Source: Trichoplax sp. H2 | Lineage: Eukaryota; Placozoa; Uniplacotomia; Trichoplacea | Length of the DNA stretch: 64,000 nucleotides | NCBI GenBank assembly: GCA_003344405.1 | Contig: NOWV01000275.1 | Location: 1 to 64,000, forward strand | Direction of reading: 5' to 3' | Part shown: one piece after another, positions 27,191 to 40,317 of the stretch | Position numbering within the stretch: position 1 is the first letter of the stretch | How the letters are laid out: every line of letters starts with the position of its first letter | Made by a program: the position numbers and the translations under genes | The notes under the pieces: generated by a model | Databases searched by the model: none | Told to the model about the DNA's origin: nothing | Seen by the model: only the letters and a program-made list of their open reading frames with translations

Positions 27191-30100
27191 CCATGTTTCA
27201 ATACAAATGGACATCGAATTCATCAAACCATGGTTGAACGATGAGTTAACCCACTCAGCGGTTGAAATACTTCATCCATTATAACGGACTACTTGGATAA
27301 ATTCGTTATGAGTTGGATCAGCAACCATTTCAATGGCGGTTACCATGTATAAGTATCAATAGAATATGGATAACGAGATGAGATTGAATGAATGCAGCGA
27401 TCCACGTAGGAGTTGATCAATTCTATACTGTACTGTCTAACCGAACCAAAATACTGTAGACAACAATTTAAAACGGGTTGAATGGATACAATAACCAATA
27501 GTAATATCGATCAAGTTGTTGGAGCAATGAGATGAGCAACTATAGTACCTTCAATCCATTTTGGTGATGGACAGTCAATGTTGAAGGCGAGATGAGACGG
27601 AATTGATACTAGAATAGGCAGTCGAGATAGACTGGTTGTCGAGTAGAATGGGCAGCAATGGTACATCTTAAGCTAGATGGTTAATGTAAAGTCGATGAGA
27701 TCATAGACTACTAAAATGACCATCATCAATTTGAAATGAATGCAACTTTATTTCGATGAGTTCATACAGTATAACTGTCCCAGCGTAGCCAATACGAAAG
27801 ATACTGCCTCTACCTAGTTGCTTACATCCAATCTACGGCTACAAACGCCTGGGGTGTAATGGTATTAAAATACTTGCATCATCCATAGAGAGAGAGAGCA
27901 GCTAGTCTGCTACATCATAAGATTCTGAATAGCTAAAAAGGGAGAGTGTCAGGAAGGATGATTACCTTCAATGTCGATGCTAGCTAGACGGGATTTTATT
28001 ATAACCATCATAAGCTATTGGTTGGAATCATCTTTATGGAGAGTGTTGAGCATCAAATCATAGTCGATTTACTTTTGAAGGAAAAGTTCTTGCAGCTCAA
28101 GTTTAAGTGGAATAGACGAGTTAGGGATATTGTGCTTTCGAATCAAGATGGATGATCCAAGGACTACGAGTAGAGAAGTTCCCTTCTACTGTAGAGGTAA
28201 TCCTATGCCCATGAGAAATTGGAATGGTAAGGGTTATTGGCCCAACATTGAGCTATTCATTACTTTATTTTTGGTATCTACTATACAGTACTATTGAACA
28301 AATTGATGAATCAAATGTAAAGTAGACAGGATCCGATTATTAAAATAAGCACATGAATGACTTGATGCTGTCTCACCAACCCTCAAATCCACTGAAGACT
28401 ACATACTCATAGATAAGATTGTTTTACTCAAGATGAGAGATATCTTCTACTGAAGTGGACGGGTAACGATGAAGAAGAAATAAACGAGTTGTTACAATCC
28501 GATCGCATACCTTGAAATACTATCAAAACGACATGGAAATGCTCTATCAAGGCCTTGATGACCACCATCTTTAATGGCCGTTGAAATGTTGAAAAGATAC
28601 AGCAATGACAAAAATAGATTGATTAATCACGTCAAAATGATGATTTTATTCTTTTTTTATCTTCTTCCTCATTTTGAATGTTGGAAAATTAGCTCTTTTC
28701 ATCATTTGACGTCACAAGGAGTGAAATTATACAATACAGTTCCGGACATTTGTGCCGACTACAATATGCACTACGAGCCCTCATCATGTCTATTTTAAAT
28801 TCCATATCATTTCCTACAGTATTGAGTCCATGTATAAATAATTAGTGGGGTATTCTTTTCTATGACCAATAGATTCTTTTATCCCCAATCGATCTTGTAT
28901 TGCTCTTGACTGTAACTCTATTTTCTTCATGTCCCTTTATGCTAATGACTTTGAAATGGACGATTTGTAAGTTATCGACTGTGTGGATAGAATAGAATTC
29001 ATTGACCATGTAGAATAATGTAGCAAGAGTTCTACTGATAAAATAAAATTGACTATTTGTTCACCGGGTCTGCAGTTAATCAAGTGATGATGATTGATTC
29101 TGTTATCGTGGGTTTGCCATTAAACTAATGGCCATTCCATAACAGTATCATCATCGTTGTCGGGTAGCAAAGAGAAAGTATCTACTGTCCATCCAACGAT
29201 AGTCCAATAAAGAGTTGGATTACTAGAATAGGTCGAAACTGCCTTTACAAGGCAATGCATAGCCATTGCAATCATATTGATGGCCACCGTGTGGTTGGAA
29301 GCGATCTTGTCAACTCTTGCTCGTCACCTAATCTAGTGGATCCCTAATAGAGTAAACTCTCATTTATTTATTTTTTATTTTATTTTTTTTATTTTTTTTT
29401 TAAATGTCAGGAAATGATATTGTCAAGATTTGACATCCTGTACTATTTATAGCATTACCTACTGTTAACTCTAGTGTTGAATCGATAATTTGTTAATCAA
29501 TAAGTCCATCAGTTATTCTTGTGATTGGTGTAAAAGTTGTGAACATTGACGTAAAATTTTTTAATTTTTTTCCTCTTTCTTTACATTGCTATAACTCAAG
29601 TCAATGTATAGATAATGCAGGACAAGCTATTATATATTAAATTGTCTGGCTTTGTTTTACGTCATCATCACTAACCAACTTACTGTTGATGCAGATGGAT
29701 AATCATCATTTATTAACAGTCAAAATTACTAGCAGCACATGTTCTCCTTTTAGACCTATCATCATCCTTGTATCATTCACCCGCTAGAATTAGCTAGGAA
29801 GAAATAACATGCTTACCTTGCTTTCCATCAACAACATCGACATCAACTCCATGCAAAATCCAATCCTTTTCTAGTCATAATAAAATCATTTATTCATTTC
29901 TACACTCCCGTTTAAGTGGAAGTAAAGTCGATTGCTTGTAATTTTATTAGCTATTATTTAATATTTGGTCCTGTTCCTACTGACAAATAAATGTCTTTAT
30001 ACGCCCACCAAATAAAAAAATAGATTATCCATGGTAACCTCTACATGATTATCTAAAGTTAGCATTCATCTTCAAGGTATTCCTATTTTTTTTTCTTCCA

Positions 30101-30900
30101 TCGAAGCTCAAATGGCTTTTCTTTTTTTTATCAATCAGGTTGATTGGAAAATTAGCACCATTCCCTTGACTAGTTCTCAGGTTGGCTTTGACTCTGCCTA
30201 TGACAACCATTTTGTTACACTACCGACACTTTCAGGTAAAAAAAAAGGATGCGTAGTTAATTTGAAAATGTCCATCGGATTGCATTTCGTCACCCTTAAT
30301 TGATATACACTTGAAGACCCGGAGAAACTTAGGATCAGGGTCTCAATAATCTTCCTTGATGATACTATGCTCTGTCGATCTCGACACGAATACGTGATTA
30401 CTGTGCACCTTGATTATTCTCCAATAAGACATATCTGTTCATAACGATGAACAACGGACATTTCTACACACTTGTGATGCTATCGATCTCGTTGGAGATG
30501 GAGTATTTGAAAGATGAGGAATAGAGAACCTACAGCACTGCCAATCGATAGGGTATCCAACGACGATAATAATATAATGTGTTGACGTAGACACAACACT
30601 TACACATGACATTTCGATATGCTACTCGACAAGAATCAACCTTTTGAAACATTGATTCTCTCTTGTTTTTTTCTCTTCTTGACAACTCAATTGAAGCTGT
30701 ACTTTCGTTTTTTTTCCTATGTCTTGGCTGCTCATCTAAAGGCATGGATGGAGTGACTGAAATATAATGTACAAGCCGACCATGTTTCATTAAATCGTTA
30801 TAGAGATTCAAGTTAATTTAACGTACAAGCAATTGATTCTATTATTATTCATTGGGTACTTCAAATCAACTTTGCAAGTTTACAGATCATTGGGTATAGG
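27191..30900. other. Gene-free stretch upstream of the R3H gene
   Basis: No gene was recognised. A T-rich tract with interspersed A lies at about 29363-29401. The 3' end probably holds upstream promoter sequence for the R3H gene, but no specific element was identified. Confidence 0.4.
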
Positions 30901-31436
30901 TTATCCTCTTTTTCCAACTAGGAAGAGGCGACCAAGACGATCATCAAATCCAATCCAATCGTTCCAAAGAAGCAAAAGTTTACAAGAGCGGAAAAACAAC
31001 TACAACTCTTCAAGTTATCATTGAAAGGAGAAAAGTTGCATTTTGTGTGTATGTGCTTTTATTGACGGTAAGATTACACTTCTAGTGATACCACTATATA
31101 GGAAATACATTTGCAGTAATTCGCATCCGTTATTTTACAATACTCTAATTTCATAATAATAATACATTGAAGATGCCGTTTGAGTTTAATTTTTTTTTAT
31201 TTTCTTGTCGGCACACCGACTACAACTTCGATTCTCTCCTTCATAATAATCTTAATTATAAAATAGCGTCTAGTTTCACCTTGGTCGTACTCATTTCCTT
31301 TATCGATCATTTTGTCCTATTCTAAAGATGTCAATATGAAGTTATTTAATCTTATTATAAATGACAATAGAATAGTGTACAACTTTCATTATCGTTTCAA
31401 ATCAATAAATGTTGGATTTTTTTTTTATCCTTGCAG
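30901..31436 (+). other. Probable 5' UTR exon and first intron of the R3H gene
   Basis: TTGACG then GTAAGA gives a donor at 31068-31069, and a long T-rich tract ending TTGCAG (31431-31436) is a strong acceptor just before the exon with the start codon. The first intron would be 31068-31436. Where the non-coding first exon begins is unknown; 30901 is a loose limit. Confidence 0.4.
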
Positions 31437-31487
31437 TTATTCTTTTTTGAGAAATTAAAACAAGCCATCATTAAGAGAAATAAAAAT

Positions 31488-34400
31488 ATGGCTGAACAAC
31501 CCAACGTCTTGGATGAAACACAGGTTCGTTTTTCACTGTACAAGAATGCTCGATATGGATTAATAGTATTGTAATAGGCTAATTCTATACTAGCATGACT
31601 GGGTAGTATCCATGATGGATTTGGATTATAAAATACCCACCTAAACTACAGTAGTAACTTGACTTATTCGCTTCTCTTACTCCATCTCTATGGATAGATA
31701 AATGGATAAAGATATATATTTATATCGATGTGTTACTTAATTTCCAATCATGTTAGATAACAATGAATGGCTATGCTAAATTACGTTCTAGCATAAAAGT
31801 TGTTGATAACTGTTTAACATTAACTCTGCTTCTATTGTAAAGTTATCCATCTTGTATATCAGTTGTATATATACAAAAAAAATGGAAAAGATGAAAATTA
31901 TAAATAACTATTTACTTGACTATTAGATTAATAGTAATACGGATGCTGATAGATTATCCAATGAAGAGGATTCGTCCAATGTGACAACGTCACGTACTGT
32001 AAGTATTAATTAACAATATCATTGATTTTAATATATATATACGTGTATTAATGACTTGAATTTAGTAGTGTTTTTGTTGCATTATTCCATTGCAATACAA
32101 TAGGTAATGTCATCGATCAATACAGCTAGTTTCTTATGCGTTTTTTTTTGTATTTATGTTGCAATGACGATGACTAGTCTCATCCCAAATTCAAAACATT
32201 ACCAAGAAGTCACGCTTTATATGATAGTACAACATTGCCACCATCGACTACTACTAATGCAACGGTAAGAAGAAAGGTTAAACTGTTTAAATAAAAGAGT
32301 TTTATGACTATCATGCTTTTGACTATCAAGGCAAGTATGTATACTCAATCTGCAATAAGAGACGTTTATTAATCAATAGGGTGAAATTCATTTATTTTAT
32401 TGCTCTCTGGTCTTATTCCTTCATTTTGATACTTCAATTCTTCTAGCCTAGCACAAGTAACATCAACAGTAGTAGCAATTCCATCGCGAGCGAATCAACC
32501 ATTGCAAAAACAATAAATGAAACGTCCAATGGTATACTTACTACGATTTCTACTCATACTACCACCACTACTACTATAGTTCTACTAAAATATACTGCTT
32601 GAAAACTACTTTTACGCCAGATACAATAGTTCAATCATGAAATTGTATCTTAAACATAGAATGTTCATTTTGATTGATTTTTAAGTGCCGACATGTACAA
32701 CAGAACAAGTTGGTTATACAGATAATAGCGGTAATGATGTTCGCGCTTTCGTATACGAAAAATTGCAAGATCCAAAGTTACGGACATTTCTATTAAGTGT
32801 GGAAGAAGATATTCGAGCATTTTTGGCCGATAATAAGTTACAATCCAAAATTTGCCCACCAATGACCTCCTATTATAGGATGGTCATTCATCGTGTTGCT
32901 GCATATTTTGGTTTGGAACATAATGTGGATGCATCAGGCAAAGCAGTCATTATTACTAAAGTACCAAATACAAGGCAGTAAGTTGATTTCTACACCATTG
33001 AATTTCTTGACAAGTAACTATAGCTAATATTGATCTGTGCGCAACATAGCAATATATTATTCATTTCAATGAAGAGTTAGTAACGTAATTATTTATTTAG
33101 TATACCCGTATACAGTATAATATATCTCCATATTGACGAGATCATCTATCCTTCTATACTGTATGTATAGTAAATTGGATCGAGATCAGTTAAACTTCTC
33201 GATCTTGACTAATTAATACAACATCCTTGTATTACTGAAGTGAATTTTTCTCATGACAATCCTATAAATATAAATTGATATACTGATTTTATGAATGCCT
33301 TCTATTCCGATTTTAAGCCTTTCCTTTCTTTCTATTACTTTCCTTTCTGTAGTAGATTAGTGCAGAATTTTATAGATATTATTGCTAATATTGAAGCCAA
33401 TACCGCCTCCTTACCACCTAAAGCTATCCTGAAACGCCAGCCTGCTGCCTTCGAAGATAAAAATATCAACCCTAATGCATCTCGAGTAATTATCGACATG
33501 ATCATGTGTCCCTTTTAATAATAGCGTTGAAAAGTTTATCAGTTTTGGAGGCGAACATTATTTCCTGACATATAATTTGCATCCTTATTTAGAATCAAGG
33601 TGAAAACTTAACAGAAAAACGATCCAAATCTATTGAAGAGCGAGAGGAAGAATATGAAAAAGCTCGTGCTCGGATATTCAACCAAAATGTAAGCCATTTT
33701 TTATCCTTTTATGGTTAATAAATATTTTTTACGTCATAGCCGCCTATTAGTCAAAGTGATTGTTACAATTGGTTATTAAAATTTTATTATTCATTTCTCG
33801 GTATCTTGTCTTCCTGGCTGACTATTATTTTAGTTCAATGTATCACACGCCTCATTTGATAGGTATTTGTCAATGTTATATTGTTTTTCGTGAGCCTATT
33901 GTATTCAGTCTTAAATGGAGAAAATCTATTTTACTATAAATAAACAACATTTATAGGCTAGACGATGAAAGTAAGAGAATTAGTTCCAAGGGTTGGCATT
34001 CAGATAGCGAAGTCGGCGGTTGGACAAGTACTGATTCAACGCTTGATAACTCCGCTACTTCAGAAAGTAAGAAAGCTCCAGTTATTGCCTTGGCTACTGG
34101 TGACGACGGTGAAAAGTTCAATTCAGCTGTAACTACAGACACTAATCATTCTAACGATATGGATACTAAACGCAAGAAAGAAAATCAATTGTTGAAACTT
34201 ACTAGAAGAAACAATTCCGATTCGTCAACAAGTAAAAGTAATGTCAAATCAATTGATAGTGGTGTTGATACTGATACATGTGGTGGTAGTGTAGAAATTC
34301 AAATTAGTTGTGATGTTCCTGATGATACCAGTACAAGCAGTAAAGTAGACAATAAAATTAGTGACACAAATATAAGTACTTCTCCTGTCAAGGAAAATAC

Positions 34401-36284
34401 TACTACTACTACCACTGCAACTAAAGCCTACTCAACGAACAAGGTAAATATTGAATTAATTTTAGTTTAATTTTTATAACTCTATTATTTACATGTAAAG
34501 AAATATGATAATAAATACTCTGTAGAGTAAAATTCCACGGTTTCCCGATTTTAATTTTATTAATGAAATTAAAGAAAAAATTCGTTCAAACAACACTCAT
34601 TTTAACGATACTTACGTAGTATTGCTTTCATGAATCAAAAGTGTAAGGTGTAACACTTATTTTTTGGACTTTATTTTATTATTATTTTTTGGCTATTAGG
34701 CCAATCGTTCTAAAGGAAATAAAATTTCGGGTAATAAATCTGCCAACATTAATAACAAGGGTCCTAAATATCAAAATGCTCTCATACGAAATGCAAATCA
34801 AGTATATCGCCCCCCAAATAATGTCAACAACCAACAGCAAGTAATGCAGTAATAATTATTATGAATATGATATTATTATTAAATATATTGTTTCATTAAG
34901 AATTCCATTACGGACTGTCTACTGTTCAAAAATTTTTTATCAATCGTTTGAAAATTGAATTTATCCTTACTAGATTGTATGGAATGGCCCTTATCCAAGT
35001 GCTGGTGGAAACATTTTATCGCATGCAGTTCAAGTAAATACAGCGCAGCCATCGGGTAGTTTAACGCCACAATTGGTACAGCCTGGTCTCAACGATAATT
35101 TAGCCTATCAACATTATTCAAGGCAATCACAAATGGCCGCCAGTATTGGCAATCTAAGTAATAGTTTTCAACAACAGTTGTTTATCAATAATAACTACTC
35201 CGTTCCGAAGCCTCCATCACCCTCCTTGCCTGCACCCCAATCACCAAGACTTGTCAATCAGAATAATGCACAATTTCTACAATCACCTCAAGCATCACCT
35301 AACTATCCAGTACATGTTATGAATGTTCCAAATCCACAACAAGATAATTATGTTAATTTAATGCTTAATAACGGAAGCAACCAACAAAATATTTCACAGC
35401 AGCAATATATTTCTTCACCATCTCAAAATTCACCGATGTATGTAGCACAAGGTCAGCCTGTCGGTCCGACGGTAGTGTACATGCAGGAGCCAAAAAGGCA
35501 ACAAGTTGTACTACAACAACAACATCCTCAACAAAATTTTTCATCGATGCAACAAGAGAGGATGATGTATCAAAATGTGATGCCAGCTACAAATCAACAG
35601 CAAGGCGCAAATTACCAAGCAATTACCAATATGAATTATGTTCAACAATCAGCGATTGTACCGCAAGTACCGACTGCCAATTATGGCGTTATGAGTAATT
35701 CATCAGCAACTATACCAATGGTTAATCAAAGCTTATCGGGAGGAAATATGACTGTAGCACAAAATCAAGGTAAGGCTCTCTTTATTGTAATGCTTACAAC
35801 TAATCTTGTAGCATAGACGTGCGTATATATAAGAATGTCCTGCATTATGTACTGTACTATAAGTAACAATCGATAAGTCACCTTGAGTATCTAACACGGA
35901 GATTATTCTATGGTATGTTGTTGATTAGGTATGGTAAACTCTATGATGACCTATGAACCTTATATGAAAAATCAACAGTCCTTTCATCAGGATGGAATTA
36001 GTTACACACCTTTGCAGCCGGCACCATCACCTAATAATTACGTTCATACAAGTATGATTCCTGCTCAACCTTTACCTGGGAACGTGCACTACACACAAAT
36101 GAATGATAAGCCAGTAAGTGGAAGGATAAACAATCATAAATCTGGTTCACGAAATCGTATTCTTGATGGAAATAGCAGAGCTAATGAATCGCATTTTCGA
36201 CCTCGGTATTCAAAAGAAAATTCTCGCGAAAGAAGGGATATGCAAGGAAACATTGGGAATAACGATTTTATTGGCGTTAACTAA
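31488..36284 (+). CDS. R3H and SUZ domain protein, R3HDM1/R3HDM2/ARPP21-like
   Basis: Twelve coding exons join in phase to 2610 nt, 869 residues plus stop: 31488-31523, 31927-31998, 32178-32264, 32447-32531, 32686-32977, 33353-33485, 33593-33688, 33834-33862, 33957-34443, 34700-34840, 34974-35769, 35929-36284. Each has GT and AG borders. Exon 3 carries SHPKFKTLPRSHALYDST. The R3H domain (about residues 125-185) has the R-x3-H core in SYYRMVIHRVAAYFGLEH (Arg158, His162). The SUZ region follows, with KRSKSIEEREEEYEKARARI (about 244-263). Residues after 268 are Ser/Thr/Asn-rich; then a Gln/Pro-rich tail with VYRPP and IVWNGPYPSAG. Domain order matches the animal R3HDM/ARPP21 family, single-stranded nucleic-acid-binding proteins linked to post-transcriptional control of mRNA. 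Which paralogue it matches cannot be settled by eye. Exon borders are inferred without transcripts. Confidence 0.9.
33351..33355 (+). promoter_or_regulatory. NAGNAG tandem splice acceptor, R3H gene exon 6
   Basis: TGTAGTAG offers two AGs three bases apart (33351-33352 and 33354-33355). Use of the first gives His-Arg at the junction and the second gives a single Gln. Both keep the frame, so transcripts differing by one residue just after the R3H domain are possible. Confidence 0.5.
33834..33862 (+). CDS. 29-nt microexon of the R3H gene, end of SUZ region
   Basis: A pyrimidine-rich TATTATTTTAG acceptor precedes 29 nt ending AT-AG before GTATTTG. It enters in phase 0 and leaves in phase 2, exactly what is needed to join the exon ending FNQN to the one starting LDDESKRISSKGW. 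Without it the frame breaks. The encoded FNVSHASFDR sits where vertebrate relatives have a short segment between SUZ and the next conserved block. Confidence 0.8.
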
Positions 36285-36897
36285 ATATCTATTGGTGTAA
36301 AGTTTTATTTGCTACTTTGGAAATTTTTATTGGATGTACGATAAGATTGATGATAACAAGATGTCGAATGTGTGTAAGATAGGATGAGTTAATGTTACGT
36401 TAATCTTGTTTTAATGAATTATTTGCACATCGATAACGTCGGTAATGCCAACCATAGTGGGGTGAAATTGTTATAGTAAATCGTCAAATCATGGGACTGT
36501 TGGTAAATAACTTATGGTGATGTTTATAGAACCATTTAAGATAAATTTCTACCGCAACAAACGAACTTAGGTAAAGGATACAACATAAATATAAAATTTG
36601 GGGCTTTGCTATGTCTGGATGGCGTAACATGACATGAAAAAAGTGATATTTTGTTTTTAGATGTAGTAATATTGTATCCGATTGTTAATCATTGGATATG
36701 ATGAAATAGATTCGTTTAAGCCTTACAGATACATATATACATCAGCCCTATTACTGTAGAAGCTGCCGATAAAGGCAAACGAGATAAAGCTTGCTATAAT
36801 TCAGTACAATGGAAGCTCTATGTAATCACCAAATTAAAAAACAGTGAATATGTTAAGATATAGTTCAATCTATTACCAGGCATAGAATTGCTAGGCA

Positions 36898-37065
36898 AAA
36901 ATAATAATAATAATAAATACTGTATTATGTGAGATATCCTAATTATTGTATATATTTATCGTCAAAATTGAAATTTATAGATTATGATAAAGTGACTATG
37001 CGGCATCCTTTCAATATCCTATTATTATTATTATTATTATATCAATTATTATTATTATATTGTTA
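36898..37065. repeat. AAT and TTA trinucleotide microsatellites
   Basis: An ATA/AAT run at about 36898-36915 and a longer interrupted TTA run at about 37019-37065 flank ordinary sequence in the likely 3' UTR or just downstream of the R3H gene. In a transcript the two tracts are complementary and could pair. Confidence 0.7.
36912..36917 (+). terminator. Candidate polyadenylation signal of the R3H gene
   Basis: AATAAA lies about 630 bp after the stop codon, inside a short AAT microsatellite. It is the most plausible canonical signal on this strand before the next repeats, but AATAAA is frequent in AT-rich DNA. Confidence 0.3.
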
Positions 37066-38514
37066 TTAACATAAAATTGCGCACATATATCATTGATTGA
37101 TGTGTAATACTACAGCGGAGTTTATTATTATCAAACTTTGTATAACATCGATAACAGTAACTATCGTCTGTTATTCAATTGCGGTCACAGTTGCTAGATT
37201 TGGAATTAAAATAGTATGTGGCTGTGCATTGGCAGTAGCCTTCGCTACGGGAGGCTATCTGTCGACTGTCAAGTCTTTTTTTTGTATTTTTATGTTTGTT
37301 ATCTAGCAACGGAGCAGTTGAAAGCTATGTGGATTGAACTAATTTATTTATCCAGGCTTAGTTGACAAACTGCTACTTGGTGTAAGATAGTGATTAACTG
37401 CATAACAATATTCTAAATAAATGGCTTCCAATTCATATTTCTACGCGGGTTTTTTTGCGTGAAATTAAAATCTTCTTATAGGTTTATGCTGTCATACCTG
37501 TTCAGCGTATTAACCTGACGGTATTATTATGAGCTAAATAACTTGTTGATAGTTACTTTTACAGCAATAGTAAAGTATAATTACAGTAGATACAGACTGT
37601 ATATAGAGCACGCAAAGTATAGCGAATATAGCTTCTACTAGAATTAATGTAATTATCAGGCAATATTACAGCAGTGGGCAACAATCACTCGTTTTTCGTA
37701 CATATGTAATCCATTTTAGTATACTAAATACTGACGATTACTTTAGCTTTAATCTGAACTCTTTCAAATTATAATTATACGATTATAACCGATAATTTTT
37801 GTATCACGAAGCAAATATCTTGATTCCATGTAACCGTCAAAAATCTTAATACTCGTAATTTAACGACTTGGACATGCAATTCCTTAGATTTATCAAATTA
37901 TAACCTAACATCGTATTTGCAATTAGAAGCTGTTCTAGGATCGATTGCAAATAGTCTAAGTTTGCAAACTCAATCTCAACCCTTCTAAAATTGGCTTTAG
38001 TGATTGTAACTTAGACAGAAACTTGAGGAATAAATTGTCCGGGAAATGAATAGCAGGAGTACAATCTTAATGCACACTGCAGATCTTCCACAACTGCAAT
38101 TAGTAACTTTAAACTTGCAATATTGAGCTCGAGTGATGATCATCTACTGAAATGTGAATCAAGGATTTGGCTTCGATCTATTTCAGCAATTTACTGCAGC
38201 TAAATCATCGAGTGGAAGATTTCCTCCTTAACTAGAGCTGCGCTATGATAGCCAATGGAATGATTAACTACTGTTCATGATAATGGTATTTACTGCTATT
38301 AAAGTCTAGTTTGAGTGTTGTATCATTCAAACAGATTAATTATTGATGGCCATCATGACAGTAACTACCTCTTTTACTAGCTTAGAATTAAGTGATATTT
38401 ATACAAATAACCCAATTTTATTGAAAATTAGCAATGATTTGATGACCTACAGTATATAGTAGTTTATACTTCTATAAAATTATTAGCTCAGTAAATTTGA
38501 CCTAGCAATAGCAT
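37066..38514. other. Gene-free stretch, nothing recognised
   Basis: A 69-codon hydrophobic open frame at 37097-37306 has no neighbouring splice signals that convince and no family resemblance. The rest shows no coding pattern. Confidence 0.4.
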
Positions 38515-38785
38515 AGATATGCAAGACATAAGGGTAGATCAGAAAAGAGAATTTGACAGATTTACTGTCAGAAGCTTTTTAAGTACCCGTACTAAATCGA
38601 AGTAAGAGGTTATAGTATCGATATGAAGGATCTAAGGGTAGATCAAATAAGCGAATTTGAAAAATAATATATTCCCAGTCAAATCTTTCAAGTAGTAAAT
38701 CGGAATAATCAGTCAAAACATTCCTATGCAAAACAAGAAGATAGATCAAATACCGAATTTGAAATATTGCATTCACAGTCATCCT
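38515..38785. repeat. Degenerate tandem repeat, about 115-120 bp x 2-3
   Basis: AAGGGTAGATCA or AAGATAGATCA followed by GCGAATTTGA-like sequence recurs near 38528, 38636 and 38739. ACTGTCA, CCAGTCA or CACAGTCA follows about 25 bp later. Confidence 0.6.
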
Positions 38786-39037
38786 CTTTTTAACATCAAT
38801 TATAATTTTAGGCATTTAAAGCGTGCAAGATTAGCTAGATTCAATTTTAATTTCCGATCGTTTCATACTATCCGTATATTATTTATACAGTATTGCAATT
38901 ATTAAATAGAGTTAATGCATTAACCTTAATGGTATTAAATTGGCAACTTGATTTCTATCATTGTTGTGATTTGTTATAATATTATAGTGTACAACGGAGC
39001 ATTAGATATAATGTACAATCTACCAGTCAGTGTTGAA

Positions 39038-39275
39038 GCAGTCTTGAATCAGTTTAGTTAGTCAGTCATCAGGCTGCAATTGGATCGTTACTCATATGTT
39101 CCTAATCAATATTGAGTGAAGTCGAATAATGTCTGAACACCTTAAGTAAAATCAAATTAATCTAAATTCTTAAACGTCATCGCACGTTGTTTAACATTTT
39201 GGCATTAATAGCTTAACTACCAATCAGAGTACCTAAAATTCCTAGTCAGGTAATGAGCATACCCAATCATAACAC
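39038..39275 (+). repeat. 240-bp direct repeat, copy 1
   Basis: This block and 39731-39970 share long exact stretches, including CTTGAATCAGTTTAGT, GTAAAATCAAATTAATCTAA, CATCGCACGTTGTTTA and AAAATTCCTAGTCAGG. Overall similarity looks about 90 percent by eye. About 455 bp of unrelated sequence separate them. No coding frame is conserved. Confidence 0.85.
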
Positions 39276-39730
39276 TTTGGTGGAGAATCCGAACTCGGTT
39301 ATTAGTTGCTTAGGTATTACCGTAGTTTAGACAGCCTACTCGTAATTATTTTCACTGCCCTTGAATCCTGACAATCAGTTGGCTAGCAATTTCACTGCCA
39401 ATTTTACTTTTCATTTGGTATTTGCAGCTGTATTATACGCAGATACGTTGTTCATATTACTAAAGACTGTAACCTGGCAGCTCTAATCATAACGCAAGTT
39501 TCGAGATTTAGTATTGCTGATTTAGTACATGGGCATTATTTTGCTACATTTTATATTTTCTTCGTGTACCGTTTCACTAAGCACATATTTAAAAGATAAC
39601 TGCGCTACACAATTCACGTTAATATTCGCCAAAGGATATCAGTAGTTTTGCATAAAAAAATGGCAGGTAACTGCAACGCCATCCTTGAAGATATAACGCA
39701 TATATTCTGTAACCGCTGACGTTACAAGTC

Positions 39731-39970
39731 AGCCTTGAATCAGTTTAGTAAGTCAGCCATCAGGCTGCGATTGGATTGTTACGCATATGTTCCAAATCAA
39801 TATTATGTGAAGTCGAATAACGTCTGAACACCTTCAGTAAAATCAAATTAATCTAAAATTCTTAAACGCCATCGCACGTTGTTTATTTAACATTTTGTCA
39901 TTAACTGCTTAACTAATAATCGGAGTACCAAAAATTCCTAGTCAGGCGATGAGCAAACCCAATTATAACA
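39731..39970 (+). repeat. 240-bp direct repeat, copy 2
   Basis: Second copy of the element at 39038. It carries a TTTA insertion after the ACGTTGTTTA block and scattered substitutions. Same orientation. No terminal inverted repeat or target duplication was found. Confidence 0.85.
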
Positions 39971-39984
39971 ATCATCAATAAAAC

Positions 39985-40290
39985 TCTAGCCAACTATGAA
40001 ATCTTGAAATTGAATTCTTATTAGTAGGATATACAGTACTTGTATATCTACTGAATTTGATTTCATCCTTATTTTGGAATTTTAGACGGATAAAAATCTC
40101 GAAACTGTATTTTTATCAGCAGGATATATTGTTAAACTGTAAAATAGACCTTGATACCATGGTTTATTGCCAGCTATCGGATATCATTTTTCTTCAAATC
40201 TTGAAGTTGAATTTTTATCAGCAGGATACGCTGTTAACCTGTTAACGTATAATATGAGTCCTACATCGTAAAATTGATCTCAAGCGATCG
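39985..40290. repeat. Degenerate repeat next to the first fucosyltransferase gene
   Basis: AAATCTTGAAATTGAATTCTTATTAG-like phrases recur near 40000, 40090 and 40195, followed by CAGGATA and a GTTAAACTGT-like block. Copies are weak and spacing irregular (about 90-105 bp). They lie immediately downstream of the gene's stop codon. Confidence 0.5.
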
Positions 40291-40317
40291 TCCATTATCA
40301 GCTATTTAATGTTATCG

